The notes under the pieces are model-generated. The model was not told the origin of the DNA. It saw nothing but the letters and a program-made list of their open reading frames with translations, and did not search any database. Positions 52,118 to 60,818 of a stretch of 64,000 nucleotides of DNA are shown piece after piece. Numbering within the stretch: the first letter of the stretch is position 1; each line of letters opens with the position of its first letter. The stretch covers positions 186,001-250,000 of the forward strand of contig NZ_JAJNDB010000006.1 of NCBI RefSeq assembly GCF_021026375.1, in the 5' to 3' direction. This DNA comes from Actinomycetospora endophytica (GTDB lineage: Bacteria; Actinomycetota; Actinomycetes; Mycobacteriales; Pseudonocardiaceae). The translations under genes were made by a program, and so were the position numbers.

Positions 52118-52414
52118 TCACTCGGCAGGCCGAGAGGCGACGGAACCTTGATCGGCGAACTTGTCGATCACGTCGCTCAGGTTCTCGTCGCTGATCTTCC
52201 ACCGCTCGGCGATCTCCCGCAGGACCTGCGCCGAGTGCTGGTCGATCTCCATGTCGTACTCGATGATCGTGGCTGCCAATTGTTCGACCCCGACCACGGA
52301 CTCGCCGGCCTCGACATCGTCGGAGAAGACCTGCAGCGTCGTGTCGTCGAACCCCTGGCCACGCAGGTCGGCGATCAATCGCCGAAATATCTGCCGTTCT
52401 TCCATCAGTTCCAA
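52118..52414 (-). CDS. Candidate immunity protein for the RHS/EndoU toxin
   Basis: 98 aa from ATG 52414, whose start overlaps the toxin end by 10 bp. Acidic helical protein (IFRRLIADLRGQGFDDTTLQVF, DDVEAGESVVGVEQLAATIIEYDMEI, AQVLREIAERWKISDENLSDVIDKF). The size, acidity, position and helix pattern resemble MafI-type immunity proteins, but the resemblance is by eye. Immunity genes normally follow their toxin like this. Confidence 0.65.
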   Translation of the reverse strand: MELMEERQIFRRLIADLRGQGFDDTTLQVFSDDVEAGESVVGVEQLAATIIEYDMEIDQHSAQVLREIAERWKISDENLSDVIDKFADQGSVASRPAE

Positions 52415-55400
52415 TTCCCGTAGAATGGATAGGCCGTGATGATTTCGCGGCCCGCGGGCTGATAAACGACCCTGACGGGGACACCGTCACGCACCCCGTA
52501 GACACGGAACGTCGCGGGACGCCCCGTCCTCTCCCAGATCGAACCGCCCCTCCCTCCCCCTCGGATCGTCGAGGACGGGTCGGTGACGATATCCGAGATG
52601 TGGTGCATGGTCTGATCTCTGGACCAGGTGCCCGGGAACTCTGACTTCCCGGGCTGGGCCGGTGGGTAGTGCCCGCCTCGTCCCGGGCCATCCCCGTCGA
52701 GGATGTGTTTGCGGGCCTCGGGGCTGGAGAGGTCGACCAGGCCGCCCCCGCCACCGTGCGACGGGTCCAGGCCCAACGGGTCCACCCAGGTGTGCGGGTT
52801 GTGCACGTACGCGACCGGGTTCGGGGCGGGCGCGAGGCCGAGCGGGTCGGGCGAGGCGTACCGGGCCGTGTCCGGGTCGTACTGGCGGTGCAGGTTGTCG
52901 GCCCAGCCGGTCTCGGGGTCGTCGTACTGGCCGGGGAAGAGCAGCGGGGACGACGCCGAGCCCTCCCACGACGTCCGCCCCCACAACGACCGCCGGGCCC
53001 GCCCGGCCACCACCCCGTCGAGCCCGACCAGCTCCGTCGGTGCCCCCACGAGATCGGTGACCACCGCGTAGAACCGCTCGTCGACCTCGTCCTGGCCGGC
53101 CCGGCGCCACCGTTCCCGCTGGGTGACCGGGCGCAGGCCGGAGTGGTCCCAGGTCGTCGAGGACACCCCGTCGGGCGCCCAGCGCACCTGCTCGACGAGC
53201 GTGGCCCCGTCCCACGTGAAGTCGACCTGTTCGGCCACCCCGCCCGCGCCGTCGAGCCGCTGCTTGGAGACCCGCCGCCCGAAGGCGTCGTGCAGGTACC
53301 GCCACCGGGTGCCGTCGGGCGTACGCACTTCGACGAGGCGGTCGAGCGCGTCCCAGGTGTAGAGCCACGTGTCGGGCCGGTGCGAGAGCCGGCGGCGGGT
53401 CCGGCGCACCACGCGGCCGAGCGCGTCGTGCTCGTAGGTCACCCCACCGGCCCGCTGCATCCGGGTACCGACCACCGACCGCGGGCCGGCCGACGCGCCC
53501 GCCCCGGGCCAGGAGGCGGCGGCGGTGTTCCCGAGCGCGTCGTAGGCGTACTGCTCGGACCACGGCGCCTCGTCGCCACTGCCCCGCGCGTGAGTGACCC
53601 GCCCGAGCGGGTCGAGCTCGAACTCCCGGGCGCCCGTCGAGGTGGCCAGCGACACCAGGTGCCCGTCCGCCCGGTACCCGAATCGCCGGTCCACCCCGCC
53701 GGCCCGCTGACCGACGAGCCGGCCGGCCACGTCGTGCTCGAGGTCCACCGCCGCCGCGCCGGCCACGCGGCGGGACTCCCGCCCGGCCGCGTCGTGGTCG
53801 AACGCCACCGACACGCCCGCGACCAGCGACCGCACCCGGGACGCCGCGTCGTAGGACCGCTCGGAGACCACGCCGGACGGGGTCTCCCGCCGCACCGGCC
53901 GACCCAGCGCGTCGTGCGCCGTCCGCAGCTCGCGGCCGTTCACGCTCTCCGAGACCACCCGTCCCGCGAGGTCCCGGCGCAGCACGACGTCGACGTCGGC
54001 CGTCGTCGCGCGCACCAGCCGGCCGGCGTCGTCGTGGTCGAACGTCGCCAGGGACCCCGGCGCGCGGCGCTCCGCCAGCTCCCCCGACGGCGAGTACCGG
54101 TACGTCGTGCGCTGCCCGGCGGCGTCGGTCCGGGCGACCACCCGCCCGAGCACGTCGCGCTCCGAGACCGTCCGGCGCCCGTCGAAGTCGGTCTCGGCGA
54201 CGACCCGGCCGCACGGGTCCCGCTCGTAGGTCCAGCTCAGGCCACCGGGCGCGGCGACCTCCGCCAGCCGCAGTTCGGCGTCCCAGGCGTACTCGGTGCG
54301 TGTGCCGTCGGCGGCGGTCTCGGCGGCCAGCAGGTCGAAGTGGGTGTACTCGAAGCGCCGTACCCCGCCGGCCGGGTCGGTCAGCGCGACGACGTTGCCC
54401 TCGCCGTCGTACTCCCGGCGCTCGACCCCGCCCAGCGGGTCCACGACCACGCTCGGCCGCCCCTCGACGGTCCACGTCCGCCGGGTGAGCGCCCCGGTCG
54501 GGTCGGTCTCGGCGACCACCCGCCCGAAGGCGTCGCGCTCCCACGTCGTCCGGGCCCCGAGCGGGTCGACGACGGCGACGGGCAGGCCGGCCGCGTCGCA
54601 CTCGACGAGGGTCTCCGCGCCGGTGGCGTCGAGGATCGACCAGGTCCGCCGGCCGGCGTCGTGCCGGTACCGGGTCCGGACGCCGGCGGGATCGATCTCC
54701 TCGAGCAGCCGGCCGGCGTCGTCGTGGCGGAACCGGGACGTGCCGGCCGGGCCCTCGACGCGGGCCGGGAGGCCCCGGGCGTCGCGGTCGATCGTCGTCT
54801 CCGCACCGTCGGGACCGACGACGCGGATCAGGTCACCGGCATCGTCGTAGGCCCGCTCGACGAGGGCCCCGGCCGCGTCGGTCTCGCGGACCGGACGCCC
54901 CTCGTCGTCGTACTCGATGCTCCGGCGGGCGCCGAGCGGGTCGACGACGGCGGTGAGGCGCCGGTGCTCGTCGTGAGCGTAGATCCAGGTGTTCCCGACG
55001 GCGTCGCGGCGCGTCATCGTGCCCGCGACCGGGCCGGTCGTGTCGTAGACGTAGTCCGCGCTGAGCGCTCCCCCGGACCCGCGCTGGCGGACGACCCGGT
55101 CCTCGTCGTCGTAGGAGTGCCGGAACCACGTCCCGACCCGGTTCGTCCAACCGGTGAGGCGTCCGCGCTCGTCGTAGCCCATCCGCAGCGGCAGGCCGGA
55201 GGAGTCGACGACCGCGGTCAGGTTGCCCGCGACGTACCCGAAACGGATCAGCGGGATCGGCCCGTCGGTAGTGAGCAGGTCGTACCCGGTCACGCGGTCC
55301 TGCGCGACGTGGACGCCGACCCGGTACCCGCCGCTGTGGCGGACCTCGCGGGGTGTGCCGTCGGGGTCGCGCACGATGTCGATGCGGTGACCGGCCTCGT

Positions 55401-56724
55401 CGGTCACCGCGGTGAGCCGGCAGGTCTCGCCGTCGCCGGCGAAGTGGTGACGACGGCGGGTGTCGAGGTCGGTCACGACGAGGCCGGCCTCGACGGCGTG
55501 CAACGTCCACCGCGGCGTGGTGGTCGCCCGGGCGGGCAGCGGGCCGGGCGGGTCGAAGCGCAGCACGTGGGTGTCGGCGCGGGCGAGGAGCACGCGGTCG
55601 TCCAGGACGCGCAGGTGCTCGTCGAGCAGCGACGCCCAGGTCGGGCCGAACCACCGACCGGAGCGGTACGACGACCGGTGGAATCGGCCGAGGACCAGCG
55701 GGAGGACGCCAGGGAGCTCGACGTCCGTGACCGGCATCAGGAGGTGGCCGGTGCCGGTGTCGACCGGGTCGCCGACGGTCGTGCTCTCGCCCGGCGCGGG
55801 CGTACGGGCCGCGTCCTCCGGGGCACGTCCCGCCGCCGGGGTGCTCGCCGTAGGGGCGTCCTCCACGGCACGGCCACCGGTGGTGACGGCCTCCTCGGCC
55901 CCGCGTCCGTCCCGGAGCAGCAGGCCCCCGCGGGCCAGCCGGCCGACCGGCCCCGCGACCGGGATCGCCCCCAGCGCCGCGACGCCCGCCGCGCCGGGGC
56001 TGCCCTCGGCGCCGTAGAGCCCCGCGTCGAGCAGGGCGAACGGCGCCCCGAGACCCGGCGGGATGCTCGCGACGGCGAGCGCCGGGTGCAGGAGGGTGCC
56101 GGGCTGGTCGACGACGGTCTCCGGGCCGGGCGCCGGGCCCGGCGCGGGTGCGCGCTGCGCGGTCGCCGTGCCCGGCAACGACTGCAGCCCCACCGCGACG
56201 TCACCCGGCGACACACCGTCGGGCACCGTCATCCCCGAGAGCCGCGCGGTGAGCGCCTCGATGCCGGTCGCGGCCGCCTGGTTGGCCTGGCGCTCCTTCT
56301 CGCGTGCCGCGCTCATCCCCGCCTGCGCGCCGGTGATCCCCTGCTGCAGCAACCCTTCCTCGGCGGGCATCATCGGCTGCGGCTGGTTCTGGCGGGTCGT
56401 CATCGCGTCGACGGCGGTGTCGAGCGCGGCGCGGGCCGTGGCGTAGGCCCGCTGCGCCTCGCGGAGGGCCTGGGCGTACTGCTCGAGGATCGGCCCGGCG
56501 GCCCGCACGACGTCCGCGCCCACGTCCACCGCCGCGCCGGCCCGCGTCACCGCCTGCGCCGCGATCGGCCCCGCGTCACCGCGCCAGGCCGCCCCCAGCC
56601 GTCCGCCCGCGGCCCGCACGTCCTCGCCGCCGCTGGTGAACCGGTCCGCCAGCCCGGCGAGCTGCGCGGCCCCGGCGGAGACGGCAGCAGGGTCGCCGCC
56701 CAGGGTCATGTCCGGTCCCGGCAC
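52405..56724 (-). CDS. RHS/YD-repeat polymorphic toxin with C-terminal EndoU nuclease domain
   Basis: 1439 aa from GTG 56724 (an ATG five codons in is possible). Residues 1-170 are a helical WXG100/LXG-like region (AGLADRFTSGGEDVRAAGGRLGAAWRGDAG). The RHS module begins near 300 with DPVDTGTGHLLMPVTDVELPG and then many YD repeats such as GRLTGWTNRVG and YDTTGPVAG. The RHS core end is GQYDDPETGWADNLHRQYDP, ARYASPDPLGLAPAPNPVAYVHNP, then TWVDPLGLDP. The last 100 residues look like EndoU RNase: His1340 (KHILDGDG), His1352 (GGHYPP), FPGTWSRDQ and Tyr1432 in ITAYPF. Likely a secreted RNA-cleaving toxin. Confidence 0.85.
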   Translation of the reverse strand: MPGPDMTLGGDPAAVSAGAAQLAGLADRFTSGGEDVRAAGGRLGAAWRGDAGPIAAQAVTRAGAAVDVGADVVRAAGPILEQYAQALREAQRAYATARAALDTAVDAMTTRQNQPQPMMPAEEGLLQQGITGAQAGMSAAREKERQANQAAATGIEALTARLSGMTVPDGVSPGDVAVGLQSLPGTATAQRAPAPGPAPGPETVVDQPGTLLHPALAVASIPPGLGAPFALLDAGLYGAEGSPGAAGVAALGAIPVAGPVGRLARGGLLLRDGRGAEEAVTTGGRAVEDAPTASTPAAGRAPEDAARTPAPGESTTVGDPVDTGTGHLLMPVTDVELPGVLPLVLGRFHRSSYRSGRWFGPTWASLLDEHLRVLDDRVLLARADTHVLRFDPPGPLPARATTTPRWTLHAVEAGLVVTDLDTRRRHHFAGDGETCRLTAVTDEAGHRIDIVRDPDGTPREVRHSGGYRVGVHVAQDRVTGYDLLTTDGPIPLIRFGYVAGNLTAVVDSSGLPLRMGYDERGRLTGWTNRVGTWFRHSYDDEDRVVRQRGSGGALSADYVYDTTGPVAGTMTRRDAVGNTWIYAHDEHRRLTAVVDPLGARRSIEYDDEGRPVRETDAAGALVERAYDDAGDLIRVVGPDGAETTIDRDARGLPARVEGPAGTSRFRHDDAGRLLEEIDPAGVRTRYRHDAGRRTWSILDATGAETLVECDAAGLPVAVVDPLGARTTWERDAFGRVVAETDPTGALTRRTWTVEGRPSVVVDPLGGVERREYDGEGNVVALTDPAGGVRRFEYTHFDLLAAETAADGTRTEYAWDAELRLAEVAAPGGLSWTYERDPCGRVVAETDFDGRRTVSERDVLGRVVARTDAAGQRTTYRYSPSGELAERRAPGSLATFDHDDAGRLVRATTADVDVVLRRDLAGRVVSESVNGRELRTAHDALGRPVRRETPSGVVSERSYDAASRVRSLVAGVSVAFDHDAAGRESRRVAGAAAVDLEHDVAGRLVGQRAGGVDRRFGYRADGHLVSLATSTGAREFELDPLGRVTHARGSGDEAPWSEQYAYDALGNTAAASWPGAGASAGPRSVVGTRMQRAGGVTYEHDALGRVVRRTRRRLSHRPDTWLYTWDALDRLVEVRTPDGTRWRYLHDAFGRRVSKQRLDGAGGVAEQVDFTWDGATLVEQVRWAPDGVSSTTWDHSGLRPVTQRERWRRAGQDEVDERFYAVVTDLVGAPTELVGLDGVVAGRARRSLWGRTSWEGSASSPLLFPGQYDDPETGWADNLHRQYDPDTARYASPDPLGLAPAPNPVAYVHNPHTWVDPLGLDPSHGGGGGLVDLSSPEARKHILDGDGPGRGGHYPPAQPGKSEFPGTWSRDQTMHHISDIVTDPSSTIRGGGRGGSIWERTGRPATFRVYGVRDGVPVRVVYQPAGREIITAYPFYGNWN

Positions 56725-56833
56725 CTCGCCCCCCTCCTCCGCGAAACCGCCCCCACCCGTCGTCGGGCCGACCTAACGTAGGTCGCGACGCCGGGCGCCG
56801 GTGGCCGTTTCGGAGAAGTGGGGGTGGCCGCCG

Positions 56834-57151
56834 GTGGCGGACGGGATCGACGCCGACCTCGCGGAGATGGCGGCGTGTGCGCAGGTCCTCCGGACGACCG
56901 GCGACACCGTCGGGCAGCTCGGCGCGGACGCGGGGCAGGCATCGGCCGCGGCGGGTGGCGGCGTGATCGCGGGCCCCCTCACGGCGTCGCTCGACCGCTT
57001 CACCGCGGAACTGCAGGCGCGCACCCAGCGGCTCGGGGCGGCGGTGGTGACGACGGGCAGCAGGGTGAGCGTCGCGTCGGGCAACTACGCGACCAGCGAT
57101 GCGGCGGCGTCGCGGCGGATCTCCGGAGCGGTGCCGACGACGGGTCAGTGA
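56834..57151 (+). CDS. WXG100-like small secreted protein
   Basis: 105 aa from GTG 56834 (VADGIDADLAEM); GTG 56801 would add 11 residues. Two-helix organisation with VRTTGDTVGQLG-like heptads (LRTTGDTVGQLGADAGQAS) and LDRFTAELQARTQRLGAAVVTTGSRVSVASGNYATSD, as in ESX/WXG100-type or DUF6507-like proteins. It is divergent from the toxin gene, 109 bp apart. A chaperone or cosecreted partner role is inferred; no secretion apparatus is in the window. Confidence 0.6.
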   Translation: MADGIDADLAEMAACAQVLRTTGDTVGQLGADAGQASAAAGGGVIAGPLTASLDRFTAELQARTQRLGAAVVTTGSRVSVASGNYATSDAAASRRISGAVPTTGQ

Positions 57152-57193
57152 CGGGCCGGCGGCGGATGGGGAGGCCCTCGGGATGGCCGGTTA

Positions 57194-57260
57194 CATGATC
57201 ACCGGGCACCTAGCGGGCCCGCCGAGCACCGATGACCCCGCCAGGTGCCTGTTGATCATG
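57194..57260. repeat. TGATCA hairpin element
   Basis: CATGATCACCGGGCACCTAG paired with CCAGGTGCCTGTTGATCATG around a ~27-bp centre; same consensus as 15080 and 51773. Confidence 0.78.
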
Positions 57261-57308
57261 GGACAGCGCGGGTGGAGAGTGCCGATGCAGCTCCGGAGCA
57301 TCCCCGGC

Positions 57309-57336
57309 GACGACCACCGGGTCCCGGTGATCACGC
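57309..57336. repeat. Right-arm fragment of the TGATCA family
   Basis: GACGACCACCGGGTCCCGG then TGATCACGCG, nearly identical to the right arm at 51647-51675. Its left arm is only partly recognisable. Confidence 0.6.
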
Positions 57337-57346
57337 GAGCCCGACG

Positions 57347-58618
57347 TCAGAGACCGCCCGGGCGCTCCGGCTTCCGCCCCAGCACCGCGATCAGGAACGC
57401 CTCGACGGCCCGCACGACGAGCAGGGTCCGCGGAGTGGGCAGCGCGTCGAACCCGTGCTGGGCGTGCGGCAGTTCGGCGTACGCGACCGGCGTCGCCGAC
57501 ACCTCCCGCAGCCCCCGCACGAACCCGCGGCTCTGCTCGGGCACGACGATCGCGTCGCCGGTGCCGTGCAGCACGAAGAACGGCGGCGCCCCGGGGTGGA
57601 CACGGTGCGCGGGCGAGGCGTCGATCCACACCGCACCGTCGTTGGTGAGCGTGCCGGGCATCATCGTCTCGGCGAGGAGCAGGTCGAGGGTGCCGCTGCC
57701 GTCGTCCTGGGTGAGGTCGTAGATGCCGTAGAGGGTCACGGCCGCGTCGACCCGCGTGCCGTCGTCGTCGCGGCCGGTCAGGGCCGCGAGCGCCGCGAGA
57801 TGCGCGCCGGCCGAGCCTCCGGTGACGGCGACGAAGTCCGGGTCACCGCCGTGCTCGCCGATGTGCGCGTGCACCCAGCGCAGCGCCGCGCGGACGTCGT
57901 CGATCATGGCCGGCCAGCGGGAGCCGGGCCCGAGCCGGTAGTTGACCGCCACGCAGACCCAGCCGCGCTCGACCAGGTGGGCCATGAGCGGGTTGGCCTC
58001 GCCCTCCTTGCGCCCCGACGACCAGGCCCCGCCGTGGATCTCGACCAGAACCGGTGCGCCGGCGTCGCGAGGCAGGTCCGGGTGACGCCACACGTCGAGG
58101 AGGTTCTCCCGCCCGTGGGGGCCGTAGGCGACGTCGCCCGCGCCCGCGGCCCGGAACCGTCGTGGTGCGGTGATCGCGCGCGGCGAGAGCCAGGCCGGCG
58201 CCTCCGGGGCGGGCGCGCGCGAGCCGAACGCCGACGAGAGCGCCTCGGAGAGGATCTGGTCGGTGGTCCGGGCGCGGCGGTCGAGCGTCAGGATGGCGGC
58301 GACGGCGGCACCGGCGAGCCCGAGCCCGACGCGTCCGGGGATGGTCCTGCTCGCGCCGCGACGGGCCGCGCTGAGCGCCACTCCCGCGGTGAGGACGGCG
58401 GTGGGACGCGGCAGCTCGGTCGCGAACGCGGCGAGCAGGGAGGCCCCGATCGCCGCGGGCCAGCGGCGGGTGAGAGGCCGGAAGCCCGCGGTCGCGACGA
58501 GAGCCGCCCCCGCGCCGCCCGCGAGCGCGGCGAGTGCGGCCGCCCTCGGTCCACCGCGCGTCCGGGTCGCCGGTCCACGCCACGCCCGCCGACCGGGCAG
58601 GCCGTCCGCCGTCGTCAC
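57347..58618 (-). CDS. Membrane-anchored alpha/beta hydrolase (carboxylesterase-like)
   Basis: 423 aa from GTG 58618. Hydrophobic N-terminal third with about three helices (AALAALAGGAGAALVATAGF, AAIGASLLAAFATEL), then the hydrolase: PVLVEIHGGAWSSGRKEG (oxyanion), AVTGGSAGAHLAALAAL (nucleophile Ser), HGTGDAIVVPEQS (acid) and LPHAQHGFDALP (His). Similar build to the esterase at 44542. Single gene bordered downstream by repeat elements. Confidence 0.85.
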   Translation of the reverse strand: MTTADGLPGRRAWRGPATRTRGGPRAAALAALAGGAGAALVATAGFRPLTRRWPAAIGASLLAAFATELPRPTAVLTAGVALSAARRGASRTIPGRVGLGLAGAAVAAILTLDRRARTTDQILSEALSSAFGSRAPAPEAPAWLSPRAITAPRRFRAAGAGDVAYGPHGRENLLDVWRHPDLPRDAGAPVLVEIHGGAWSSGRKEGEANPLMAHLVERGWVCVAVNYRLGPGSRWPAMIDDVRAALRWVHAHIGEHGGDPDFVAVTGGSAGAHLAALAALTGRDDDGTRVDAAVTLYGIYDLTQDDGSGTLDLLLAETMMPGTLTNDGAVWIDASPAHRVHPGAPPFFVLHGTGDAIVVPEQSRGFVRGLREVSATPVAYAELPHAQHGFDALPTPRTLLVVRAVEAFLIAVLGRKPERPGGL

Positions 58619-58902
58619 GTCCGACCACCTCCCCCGCCGTCGCCTACCGTCGCCTGTCCGGCACCCGCCGGAGCCTGTCCGCGTCTTCCCCACCCGCCGG
58701 CACCCCGACCTGGCCGCCGACATCTGCCGTCCGATCCCCCACGATCCTCCCGCGCACCCCTGTGCCCGGACTGTGCCCCGTCCCCGCGCGTCGCGCCCGA
58801 CACGCCCCGACACGGGCCCGACGGGCAGCCCGCACGGCCCCGCGGCGTGGCGCGGGTCGCGGCGAACCCCACCGAACGCCCCGAGTGGGTCACAATGACG
58901 GC

Positions 58903-60222
58903 GTGGCGGACCAAGCGAAGGCCGGGGAGGCCCCGACGGGGCGCGCGGCCGGGAGCGGCCGGGCCACCCTGCGGGCTGTCGGCGACCCGGGATGCGGACA
59001 GCGCAGCCACCCCTGGGCCGAGGTGCCGGCGGAGGCTGCGGACCGGATGCGGTCCATGATCGTCGGCACCGGGGACGACATCATCGACCAGGTCCGGGCC
59101 GAGGTCCCCGAGTACGCGCTGTCGATGGACGGCGTGTTCGGCCAGAACATCCGCAAGGGCGTGTCGGTGGCCCTGGAGCAGTTCCTGCAGCTGCTCGGGA
59201 CCGACGACGACCTGCCGGACACCCGCGTGTACTTCGAGCTCGGACGGGTCGAGCACCGCCACGGCCGCACCATGGACGCGCTGCAGAGCGCCTACCGCGT
59301 GGGCTCGCGCGTGATGTGGCGGCGCATCTCGGACGGCAGCGACGCCTACGGCCTCGGGCCCGACGGGATCTTCCGGCTCGCCGAGGCACTGTTCGAGTAC
59401 ACCGAGCAGCTCGCGGCGGCCTCGGTCGCCGGGTACGCGCACGAGCAGAGCCTCACCGCGGGCTCCCGGCAGGCCCGTCGGCACACCCTGGTCGCGGCGT
59501 TCCTGCGGACGCCGACCCCCGAGGGACCCGAGCTCGAGCGCCTGGTCCGCGAGGCGGAGTGGGCGATGCCCCGCTCGCTCGCGGTGATGGTGTGCGACGA
59601 GGACGCGGTGCAGGCCGTGTTCCGACGGCTGCCCGCGGACGCCCTGGGCTCCCGGGTCGACGGTCTCGGCGTGCTCGTGATCCCCGACCCCGACGGCCCC
59701 GGACGAGCGGACGCCCTGTTCGAGGCCACGGCAGGGGTGACCGCGGTCGTCGGCCCGACGGTGCCCGCGGACCAGGTCGCGCGCACGGTCGCCCGCGCCC
59801 GGGCCGCGTGGCCCCTGGTCGTCGCGGGCGAGGTCACGGCCGAGGTCGACGACGAGCGCCCCTCGACCTCCCGGCCCGCGTCCGGCCTCATCCGCGCGGA
59901 CGACCACCTGCTGGCCCTCCTGCTGCACGCCGACGTCTCGGTGACCACCGACCTCGTCGCGCAGCGCCTCGAGCCACTGCGCCGGATGACCTCCTCGGCC
60001 CGCGACCGCGCGGTGACGACGCTGCGGGCGTGGCTCGACGCGCACGGCGACATCGCCGAGACCGCCGGCCGCCTGCACGTACACCCGCAGACCGTCCGGT
60101 ACCGGCTGGCCCGCCTCAAGGAGTCCTTCGCCGGCGCCCTGGACGACCCGGTGGCCCGCCTCGAGGTCGCGCTCGCGCTGCGCTTCGGCCCGGCGTTCGG
60201 CGAGCCCGCCGTCGAGGGCTGA
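58903..60222 (+). CDS. PucR/CdaR-type transcriptional regulator
   Basis: 439 aa from GTG 58903. A helical sensor part at residues ~45-190 recalls RsbRD-type N-terminal domains (IIDQVRAEVPEYALSMDGVFGQNIRKGV, ELGRVEHRHGRTMDALQSAYRVGSRVMW). The C-terminus has the PucR helix-turn-helix: RAVTTLRAWLDAHGDIAETAGRLHVHPQTVRYRLARLKESF. No target gene is evident; divergent from the esterase gene with 284 bp between. Confidence 0.85.
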   Translation: MADQAKAGEAPTGRAAGSGRATLRAVGDPGCGQRSHPWAEVPAEAADRMRSMIVGTGDDIIDQVRAEVPEYALSMDGVFGQNIRKGVSVALEQFLQLLGTDDDLPDTRVYFELGRVEHRHGRTMDALQSAYRVGSRVMWRRISDGSDAYGLGPDGIFRLAEALFEYTEQLAAASVAGYAHEQSLTAGSRQARRHTLVAAFLRTPTPEGPELERLVREAEWAMPRSLAVMVCDEDAVQAVFRRLPADALGSRVDGLGVLVIPDPDGPGRADALFEATAGVTAVVGPTVPADQVARTVARARAAWPLVVAGEVTAEVDDERPSTSRPASGLIRADDHLLALLLHADVSVTTDLVAQRLEPLRRMTSSARDRAVTTLRAWLDAHGDIAETAGRLHVHPQTVRYRLARLKESFAGALDDPVARLEVALALRFGPAFGEPAVEG

Positions 60223-60261
60223 CCGAGGGCCGACCCTCGACGACGGGAGACGATCGAACGG

Positions 60262-60711
60262 TCAGCCGTCCGACGGCGCGTCGCGCACCGTGTAGGCCGT
60301 CGCCGGACGGGCGCCGAGCTCGGCCGTGAGCGCGGGCGGCGCCCCGTGCACCTCGACCCGGGCACCCGCGGTCAGCCGGTGCACGCGCAACTGCCCGAGC
60401 ACCCGCACCAGGGCGGGGCCGCAGTCGCCGTCGAGCCCGGACAGGTCGACGACGAGCTCCGCCCAGGCCTCTCGGGCGAGCCGGTCGCGCATCGAGCGCA
60501 GCGTCCTGACCTGCGCGGGCCCGCCGGTACCGACGACGGCGACCGCGACACACCCGTCGTCGTGCGCGCAGAGGCCGACGCCGGCGTCGGTCTCCCGGGC
60601 CCACCGGTTCGCGTCGGTCCGCGCCTGACGTCGGCGCTGGTCGGCCGTCGCGACGGCCGCGGGCTCCTGCAGTCGTACGTCGTCGTTCTCGCGGGACAAG
60701 GACATGGTCAT
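60262..60711 (-). CDS. STAS-domain-like protein
   Basis: 149 aa from ATG 60711. The central part (CVAVAVVGTGGPAQVRTLRSM, WAELVVDLSGLDGDCGPALVRVLGQLRVHRLTAGARVEVHGA) resembles a STAS fold, as in anti-sigma factor antagonists, with a conserved serine position replaced by Cys/Gly. Likely part of stress signalling together with the GAF-ANTAR gene 107 nt upstream on the same strand. Assignment is tentative. Confidence 0.6.
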   Translation of the reverse strand: MTMSLSRENDDVRLQEPAAVATADQRRRQARTDANRWARETDAGVGLCAHDDGCVAVAVVGTGGPAQVRTLRSMRDRLAREAWAELVVDLSGLDGDCGPALVRVLGQLRVHRLTAGARVEVHGAPPALTAELGARPATAYTVRDAPSDG

Positions 60712-60818
60712 CGCGCACCTCCGCCGATCGGCGCTGCTCGGACGAGCCCGCGCGGTCTCGGCGGGAGGGTTCGCGGCTCAGATCTCCGATGGACCCGGCC
60801 CGCGAACCGTGAGCTGGA

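Noticed and set aside
51506-52423. Plus-strand frame across the thrS-toxin intergenic repeats
   Set aside because: Built from repeated hairpin arms; no ribosome site and antisense to the immunity gene at its end.
52669-56781. Very long open frame on the plus strand, antisense to the RHS toxin gene
   Set aside because: Composition is a low-complexity Arg/Pro/Gly product typical of the mirror frame of a GC-rich gene; the minus-strand frame has clear RHS and EndoU motifs.
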